Source: Vicingus sp036171675 (lineage in GTDB: Bacteria > Bacteroidota > Bacteroidia > Flavobacteriales_E > Vicingaceae). From it: 19,431 bases of DNA. The notes under the pieces were generated by a model. The model was not told where the DNA came from. It made no database searches and saw only the letters and a program-made list of their open reading frames with translations. The stretch's first letter is position 1; every line of letters starts with the position of its first letter. The stretch covers positions 1 through 19,431 of the forward strand of contig JAVHRO010000040.1 in NCBI GenBank assembly GCA_036171675.1, in the 5' to 3' direction. The position numbers were made by a program, and so were the translations under genes. Below, in pieces: positions 15,045 to 19,431 of the stretch.

Positions 15045-15749
15045 ATGGCAATAAACAAAGTAGTTGCAAATGTTGAAGAGGCAACAAAAGGAATTAAAGA
15101 TGGCATGACCTTAATGTTAGGCGGTTTCGGATTGTGTGGTATTCCTGAAAACTGCATCAATCAATTGGTAAAAATGAATGTAAAGGGAATTACATGCATA
15201 TCGAACAACGCTGGAGTTGATGATTTTGGATTAGGATTGCTTTTACAAAACAAACAAATTAAAAAAATGATTTCTTCGTATGTGGGAGAAAACGATGAGT
15301 TTGAACGCCAAATGTTAAGTGGCGAATTGGAAGTAGATTTAATCCCTCAAGGTTCGTTAGCAGAACGATGTAGGGCAGGTGGGGCTGGAATTCCAGCATT
15401 TTTTACACCAGCAGGTTATGGTACCGAAATTGCCGAAGGCAAAGAAGTTCGTGTATTTAACGGAAAACCACACATTTTAGAGGCAGCTTTAACAGCCGAT
15501 TTTGCTATTGTAAAAGCTTGGAAAGGCGATACCGCTGGAAACTTAATATTTAAAGCAACTGCCCGAAACTTTAATCCAATGATGGCTATGGCCGGTAAAA
15601 TTACTATTGCTGAGGTAGAAGAATTGGTTCCTGAAGGAACACTTGACCCCAACACCATTCATACTCCTGGAATTTTTGTACAACGAATTTTTCAAGGTGA
15701 GAAATATGAAAAACGAATTGAACAGAGAACTACTCGCTCACGCTCGTAG
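15045..15749 (+). CDS. scoA: Succinyl-CoA:3-ketoacid CoA-transferase subunit A
   Basis: The alpha subunit of a class I CoA-transferase (SCOT/AtoD type) that moves CoA between succinyl-CoA and acetoacetate or similar 3-keto acids. It forms a complex with subunit B encoded just downstream. Landmarks are GGFGLCGIPENCI (26-38, CoA-transferase signature 1), CISNNAGVDDFGLG, LIPQGSLAERCRAGGAGIPAFFTPAGYGT, KAWKGDTAGNLIF, RNFNPMMAMAG and PEGTLDPNTIHTPGIFVQRI. The 234-residue length is normal. The end (YEKRIEQRTTRSRS) keeps the expected KRIEQRT; the last few residues are encoded by the GC-richer sequence that marks the edge of the four-helix-bundle insertion. In this family A and B genes are normally only a few bases apart; here they are separated by 448 bases carrying another gene. 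Confidence 0.95.
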   Translation: MAINKVVANVEEATKGIKDGMTLMLGGFGLCGIPENCINQLVKMNVKGITCISNNAGVDDFGLGLLLQNKQIKKMISSYVGENDEFERQMLSGELEVDLIPQGSLAERCRAGGAGIPAFFTPAGYGTEIAEGKEVRVFNGKPHILEAALTADFAIVKAWKGDTAGNLIFKATARNFNPMMAMAGKITIAEVEELVPEGTLDPNTIHTPGIFVQRIFQGEKYEKRIEQRTTRSRS

Positions 15750-15779
15750 ATTCAATTTAGCAATGAAACGAATTGAACA
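15711..15779 (+). repeat. 14-bp direct repeat at the scoA 3' end
   Basis: The sequence aaacgaattgaaca occurs at 15711-15724, inside scoA where it encodes KRIEQ, and again at 15766-15779 after the scoA stop, 55 bases on. The second copy, read from the atg at 15763, would again encode MKRIEQ. Between them lies the locally GC-rich tcgctcacgctcg. Confidence 0.8.
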
Positions 15780-16190
15780 ATGTAACAATTGAAAAAAATA
15801 CATGGAAACGAAAGAGAATATTATTGTATCCAAAACCATCAATTTTTCATTGTTAATTATTGCGTTTTGCGAGGAGTTAGAATCAAAACGAAAATTTGTT
15901 GTAGCTAATCAATTACTTCGTTCGGGAACATCAATTGGAGCAAATATACACGAAGCTCAAAATGCTGAAAGTAAGGCAGACTTTATTCATAAAGTAAAAA
16001 TTGCAGCAAAAGAGTTGGAAGAAACAAAATATTGGTTGATTTTATGTAAAAATGCAAAGAATTATCCTTTTAATGAGGAATTAGAAAATCAAATTAAAGA
16101 AATAGGATTGATTATTTATAAAATTTTAAGCACAAGTAAAAAGTAATGCGTCAATATTGATAAATTGCTACATTAATAAATTGTTACATT
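15779..16190. repeat. Inverted repeats flanking the four-helix-bundle gene
   Basis: A perfect 12-bp inverted repeat, aatgtaacaatt at 15779-15790 and aattgttacatt at 16179-16190, brackets the inserted gene. A second right-hand copy with one change (aattgctacatt, 16163-16174) lies 16 bases earlier, and a more diverged counterpart follows on the left at about 15763-15774. In a transcript these could pair and place the gene in the loop of a stem. Confidence 0.7.
15802..16146 (+). CDS. Four-helix-bundle protein, 23S rRNA intervening-sequence family
   Basis: A 114-residue protein of the four-helix-bundle/S23 family (the 23S-rRNA intervening-sequence proteins, related in fold to Avd of diversity-generating retroelements). 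The signature is clear: NQLLRSGTSIGANIHEAQNAESKADFIHKVKIAAKELEETKYWLILC. Its length is full for the family. Family members elsewhere are encoded inside 23S rRNA intervening sequences or stand alone in Bacteroidota genomes; a molecular activity is not firmly established, though basic bundles of this fold form pentamers that bind nucleic acid. Here the gene separates scoA from scoB, reads in the same direction and is flanked by inverted repeats. No reverse transcriptase or template repeat is present, so it is not part of a retroelement of the Avd type. Confidence 0.9.
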   Translation: METKENIIVSKTINFSLLIIAFCEELESKRKFVVANQLLRSGTSIGANIHEAQNAESKADFIHKVKIAAKELEETKYWLILCKNAKNYPFNEELENQIKEIGLIIYKILSTSKK

Positions 16191-16197
16191 AAAAATT

Positions 16198-16854
16198 ATG
16201 TTAGACAAAATAGGAATTGCAAAACGAATTGCACAAGAATTAAAAGACGGTTGGTATGTTAACTTAGGAATTGGTATTCCCACATTAGTGGCTAACTATG
16301 TACCAAAAGGAATAACCGTAGAATTTCAATCGGAAAACGGAATTTTGGGCATGGGGGCATTCCCTTTTGAAGGAGAAGAAGATGCCGATTTAATCAATGC
16401 AGGTAAACAAACCGTAACGTTACAACCTGGCGCCTCAATTTTTGATTCTTCTACCAGCTTTGCCATGATTAGAGGACAACACGTACAATTAACCGTTTTA
16501 GGGGCTATGGAAGTTTCTCAAAACGGCGACATTGCCAATTGGAAAATACCGGGCAAAATGGTAAAAGGCATGGGTGGGGCTATGGATTTAGTGGCTTCTG
16601 CAAAAAACATTATTGTTGCCATGATGCATACCAATAAAGCTGGTGAAAGCAAGATTTTGCCAGAATGTACGTTACCATTAACAGGGGTTGGTTGCGTTAC
16701 AAAAGTGGTAACCGAATTGGCGGTAATGGAAATAAAAAATGGTGCATTTTATTTAATTGAACGTGCTCCTGGTGTTTCGGTAGAACAAATAAAAACAGCC
16801 ACTTTAGGTAAACTAATTATTGAAGGCGAAATACCTGAAATGATTTTGGATTAA
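16198..16854 (+). CDS. scoB: Succinyl-CoA:3-ketoacid CoA-transferase subunit B
   Basis: The beta subunit of the class I CoA-transferase, 218 residues, carrying the catalytic glutamate E46 in the SENGILGMG motif that forms the glutamyl-CoA thioester. Other landmarks are DGWYVNLGIGIPTLVANYVP (18-36), QPGASIFDSSTSFAMIRGQHVQLTVLGAMEVSQNGDIANWKIPGKMVKGMGGAMDLV split across the middle of the protein, and GVGCVTKVVTELAVMEI near the end. It pairs with ScoA to interconvert acetoacetate and acetoacetyl-CoA. The start codon comes 7 bases after the right inverted repeat of the inserted element, so its translation initiation region is partly or wholly derived from the insertion. Confidence 0.96.
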   Translation: MLDKIGIAKRIAQELKDGWYVNLGIGIPTLVANYVPKGITVEFQSENGILGMGAFPFEGEEDADLINAGKQTVTLQPGASIFDSSTSFAMIRGQHVQLTVLGAMEVSQNGDIANWKIPGKMVKGMGGAMDLVASAKNIIVAMMHTNKAGESKILPECTLPLTGVGCVTKVVTELAVMEIKNGAFYLIERAPGVSVEQIKTATLGKLIIEGEIPEMILD

Positions 16855-16913
16855 CTGTTTTTTATTGCAGCGCACACTTGTTATAGTGAGCCTGAATACT
16901 AATTTAAATTTTT

Positions 16914-17648
16914 ATGAAAAAACTATTTCAAATTTTATTGCTTGTTGTTTTCGCTTTTGTGAGTAAATACACATTTGCCCAAAACAACATGGAAGATGTT
17001 GTTTATTTAAAAAATGGCGGTATCTACCGAGGAATAATTCTGGAACAAATTCCTGAGAAAGGCATTAAAATTCAAACCCATGACAGAAGTGTTATAGCCG
17101 TCAGTTTCGACGAAATCGAAAAAATACTCAAAGAAATAGAAGTTACGACAAAAGATAATGATACCGTAGCATATAAAAAAAGAGGGTATATCAATTTAAC
17201 AGAGATATGTTATGGGTCAGGATATAAAGAGCTTGTTGAGCAGCCATTTTATGCAAAAGGCTTAGATAATCCAGATTATTTTGGGTTTAGAATGGTCAAT
17301 GGATATCAAGTAGACGAACATTTATCATTAGGTGTTGGTATTGAAGGGAACTTTTACAAAAATCATTATACAAAGATACCCGTAACTTTTGATGTAAGAC
17401 TTAGCGTCGCTAAAGGTAAGGTTAGCCCTATGTTTATAATAAATGGTGGTTATTCATTTGACTTACATGGTATAAAAGGGGGTTATGTAATTAATCCGCA
17501 AATAGGTTTTAAAGCCTATATTTCTAAAAACACTGCCTATTTATTTAATGTAGGCCTTAGATATCAGCAAGTTGCAATCAATAACTTCTATAACCCTACT
17601 ATGAAATATTTTATGCTGGTTTCGTTCAGCACAGGCTTTTCGTTCTAG
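16914..17648 (+). CDS. Outer-membrane barrel-like paralogue 1 of 3
   Basis: A 244-residue exported protein: signal peptide (residues 1-23, ending TFAQ), then a conserved small N-terminal domain (about 28-78: EDVVYLKNGGIYRGIILEQ, IKIQTHDRSVIAVSFDEIEKILKE). A run of short amphipathic beta strands follows and ends in FSTGFSF. A C-terminal phenylalanine and alternating strands are typical of outer-membrane beta-barrels. The N-terminal module (YLKNG-x-I-x-RG, IKIQT, EIEKI) is a recurring piece of Bacteroidota envelope proteins, of unknown function to me. The two genes behind it are clear paralogues in tandem. The 59 bases after scoB show no terminator I can recognise, so readthrough is possible. 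Confidence 0.75.
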   Translation: MKKLFQILLLVVFAFVSKYTFAQNNMEDVVYLKNGGIYRGIILEQIPEKGIKIQTHDRSVIAVSFDEIEKILKEIEVTTKDNDTVAYKKRGYINLTEICYGSGYKELVEQPFYAKGLDNPDYFGFRMVNGYQVDEHLSLGVGIEGNFYKNHYTKIPVTFDVRLSVAKGKVSPMFIINGGYSFDLHGIKGGYVINPQIGFKAYISKNTAYLFNVGLRYQQVAINNFYNPTMKYFMLVSFSTGFSF

Positions 17649-17715
17649 ATATTATTTTTACCAAATACTTGTTTGTTTTGATATAAGTAAAAAGATAAAT
17701 TACAACATTAAAACC

Positions 17716-18474
17716 ATGAAAAAAACACTAAGTATATTCATCATCATTGTTTTGGTTTTTCTGTGTAAATTTTCCTTTGCTCAAAACAATATGGAAGATG
17801 TAGTTTATTTAAAAAATGGTACCATATACAGAGGATTGATTATTGAACAAAATCTTAATCAAAACATCAAAATTCAAACTTACGATTGGAACATAATCGC
17901 TATTAATTTTGACGAAATTGAAAAAATACTCAAAGAAATCGTTCCTCCGGGATTTGATGCAATGGAGATACCTTTAATAAAATTCAATAAACGAGGATTT
18001 ATTAATATAACTGAAATGGGTTATGGTTTCGCAAATACTAGTCATGATGCACGCGAAGGTTTAGCTAATCAAGATTTAAGATGTATCAGAATGGTGAATG
18101 GATACCAAATAACTCAAGCCTTCTCTTTAGGTATTGGTCTGGAAATTAACGAATTTAGGTCATTAACCCTGACGCCATTAACACTCGATGCTAGGATAAC
18201 AATGGCAAAAACTAAAATACGCCCCGTTTTTATAATAAACGGTGGTTACTCATTTGGATGGAACGGAATATTAGGTGGTTATGTAATTAATCCTCAACTT
18301 GGATTTAAAGCATATATTTCTAAAAAAGTTGCCTTTGTAGTAAATTTTGGTTACAGAATACAAGCAAAATGGGTGTATATTGATGCTCCTGTTAATCATG
18401 AGATGTATTTAGACCCTGAAAAATTGAAATATTATTATCAGTATTCCACAATTAGTGCAGGATTTTCGTTTTAA
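17716..18474 (+). CDS. Outer-membrane barrel-like paralogue 2 of 3
   Basis: The second of the tandem paralogues, 252 residues. It has a signal peptide (ending FSFAQ), the same N-terminal module (NNMEDVVYLKNGTIYRGLIIEQ, IKIQTYDWNIIAINFDEIEKILKE) and a barrel-like C-terminal part ending ISAGFSF. Shared barrel landmarks with copy 1 are RMVNGYQ, IINGGYSF, GGYVINPQ(I/L)GFKAYISK. It differs most in the linker after the module (VPPGFDAMEIPLIKF) and in the final extracellular-loop-like segment (APVNHEMYLDPEKLKYYYQY). Those are the places where surface-exposed loops of a barrel would be expected to vary. It is separated from both neighbours by exactly 67 bases. Confidence 0.75.
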   Translation: MKKTLSIFIIIVLVFLCKFSFAQNNMEDVVYLKNGTIYRGLIIEQNLNQNIKIQTYDWNIIAINFDEIEKILKEIVPPGFDAMEIPLIKFNKRGFINITEMGYGFANTSHDAREGLANQDLRCIRMVNGYQITQAFSLGIGLEINEFRSLTLTPLTLDARITMAKTKIRPVFIINGGYSFGWNGILGGYVINPQLGFKAYISKKVAFVVNFGYRIQAKWVYIDAPVNHEMYLDPEKLKYYYQYSTISAGFSF

Positions 18475-18541
18475 GAGTTAAAAAATATTGTACTATAGAT
18501 GAGTTTAGGGCCGAACATTAACTAAAAAGGAAAATGAATTT

Positions 18542-19309
18542 ATGAAAAAAATAGTTCAAACGATAACCCTAGTTATTTTTGTTTTTTTTGGTGACTCTCT
18601 CTCTGCGCAAAACAAAAAGGAAGATGTGGTTTATTTAAAAAATGGAAGTATTTACCGAGGAATAATCATTGAACAAAATCCTGAGCAGAACATCAAAATT
18701 CAGACACATTTCAAAAACGTAATTGTTATCAATTACGCCGAAATTGAAAAAATTAATAAAGAAGCGATTCTTCCAGAACCAAGTAAAAAAGATTCGAAAC
18801 AATTTGAAATTAAAAAACGCGGGTTCGCTAGTTTTTCAGAAATTGGGTATGGTATTGGCCTTTATAATCCATCTTTTCAACCCTTTTACGAAACGCATTT
18901 AACAGGGAATTATTTGGGCTTTAAATCCGTTAATGGCTATCAATTTAATGAATATTTCGTGTTGGGCATAGGCCTTGAATATAACGATTATAAAGAAGTA
19001 CAAGCGTTCCCAGTAACAATAGACGCAAGATTTTGCCTGATTAACCAGAAATCGAGTCCAGTCTTTATTTGGAATATGGGTTATACTTTTGGAATGAAAG
19101 GAGAAAAATGTGGTTTTATTATCAATCCTCAGATTGGTTTTAAAACCAATATCTCAAATAATGTTGCCTACATTATAAATGTAGGTTTCAGATTTCAACA
19201 AACAGAACTAATTTATAATAATCATTGGGGCCAATATGAAAGTAATATTAAGAATTCGAAAAGTACTTATTATCAATTTATTACAGTTAGTACTGGTTTT
19301 TCATTCTAA
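18542..19309 (+). CDS. Outer-membrane barrel-like paralogue 3 of 3
   Basis: The third paralogue, 255 residues and the most diverged: signal peptide ending SLSAQ, module KKEDVVYLKNGSIYRGIIIEQ with IKIQTHFKNVIVINYAEIEKINKE, then a barrel-like region ending VSTGFSF. It keeps SVNGYQ, INPQIGFKTNIS and VGFRFQQTEL; copy 1 has LRYQQVAI at the last position. In place of IINGGYSF it has IWNMGYTF. The linker is longer and charged (PEPSKKDSKQFEIKK). It is the last gene of the array and is followed 39 bases later by a strong intrinsic terminator. No ligand or transported substrate can be deduced. Confidence 0.75.
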   Translation: MKKIVQTITLVIFVFFGDSLSAQNKKEDVVYLKNGSIYRGIIIEQNPEQNIKIQTHFKNVIVINYAEIEKINKEAILPEPSKKDSKQFEIKKRGFASFSEIGYGIGLYNPSFQPFYETHLTGNYLGFKSVNGYQFNEYFVLGIGLEYNDYKEVQAFPVTIDARFCLINQKSSPVFIWNMGYTFGMKGEKCGFIINPQIGFKTNISNNVAYIINVGFRFQQTELIYNNHWGQYESNIKNSKSTYYQFITVSTGFSF

Positions 19310-19348
19310 AGGTAAAAGCTCTTTTATTTTACAGTTATTGCTATAAAC

Positions 19349-19383
19349 AAAAGAGCCGATTCATTTGAATCGGCTCTTTTATT
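19349..19383 (+). terminator. Strong rho-independent terminator after the paralogue array
   Basis: A perfect 15-bp hairpin (aaaagagccgattca paired with tgaatcggctctttt around a 2-base tt centre, 19349-19380) runs directly into a T-rich tail. It lies 40 bases after the last paralogue stop and would end its transcript. The symmetrical A/T flanks mean it could also work for a minus-strand transcript arriving from the right. Confidence 0.9.
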
Positions 19384-19431
19384 TATAAAGCGTTATTACT
19401 TTTAATTATCGCTAGGCAAGAACGAATATCG

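Noticed and set aside
15750..15801. A short peptide MKRIEQCNN starting at 15763
   Set aside because: It is nine codons long and explained by the duplicated scoA end plus the inverted repeat; there is no sign it is translated.
15802..16146. Diversity-generating retroelement (Avd-like protein)
   Set aside because: The fold family is shared, but there is no reverse transcriptase, template repeat or variable repeat in the window.

Overview
The window is AT-rich and clearly from a member of the Bacteroidota, most likely a gliding or Flavobacteriia-like lineage. It carries a gldH-type gliding lipoprotein gene beside an iron-sulfur ricT homologue and a class A PBP. It also has a periplasmic-propeller histidine kinase with a LytTR regulator, a LamG protein, YESQ-repeat and DUF6624-type secreted proteins, almost no Shine-Dalgarno sequences, and several TAnnTTTG-like -7 boxes. 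No rRNA, tRNA, CRISPR array or transposase gene was seen.

Layout: 1-9238 is almost entirely minus strand. It holds a LamG protein cut off at the start of a second LamG repeat, a two-gene sensor/regulator operon, and rnhA whose start codon overlaps the stop of a 5'-truncated marC. A 3'-truncated tyrS follows with its 5' end and a promoter-like box intact. Next come a MazG-like pyrophosphohydrolase directly behind a small secreted protein made of six YESQ repeats, then a DUF6624-type secreted protein, then pgk. From 9600 everything is plus strand: holB, then the ricT-gldH-class A PBP cluster (coding overlap, then a 12-base gap), then scoA/scoB encoding a succinyl-CoA:3-ketoacid CoA-transferase. 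The window ends with three tandem paralogous outer-membrane proteins and a strong intrinsic terminator.

The most unusual parts are structural. (1) A four-helix-bundle gene of the 23S-rRNA-intervening-sequence family sits between scoA and scoB. It is bracketed by a perfect 12-bp inverted repeat and diverged ~16-nt repeats, and beside it lies a 14-bp duplication of the scoA 3' end. It looks like an IVS-type cassette lodged in an mRNA operon instead of an rRNA. (2) Two non-coding elements (about 117 and 132 bp) have long terminal inverted repeats and a GC-rich inner hairpin. They lie in opposite orientation and show a compensatory base-pair change between copies, as expected of a REPIN/MITE-like family. 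(3) The marC/tyrS junction is a rearrangement scar joining two gene fragments. (4) The PBP carries a four-cysteine, zinc-ribbon-like insert between its transglycosylase and transpeptidase domains.

Functionally the window mixes core housekeeping (replication clamp loading, RNA-DNA hybrid removal, glycolysis, cell wall, ketoacid metabolism) with envelope functions (gliding lipoprotein, secreted repeat proteins, outer-membrane barrels, a periplasmic sensor). The assignments rest on motif recognition by eye; no database search was run.
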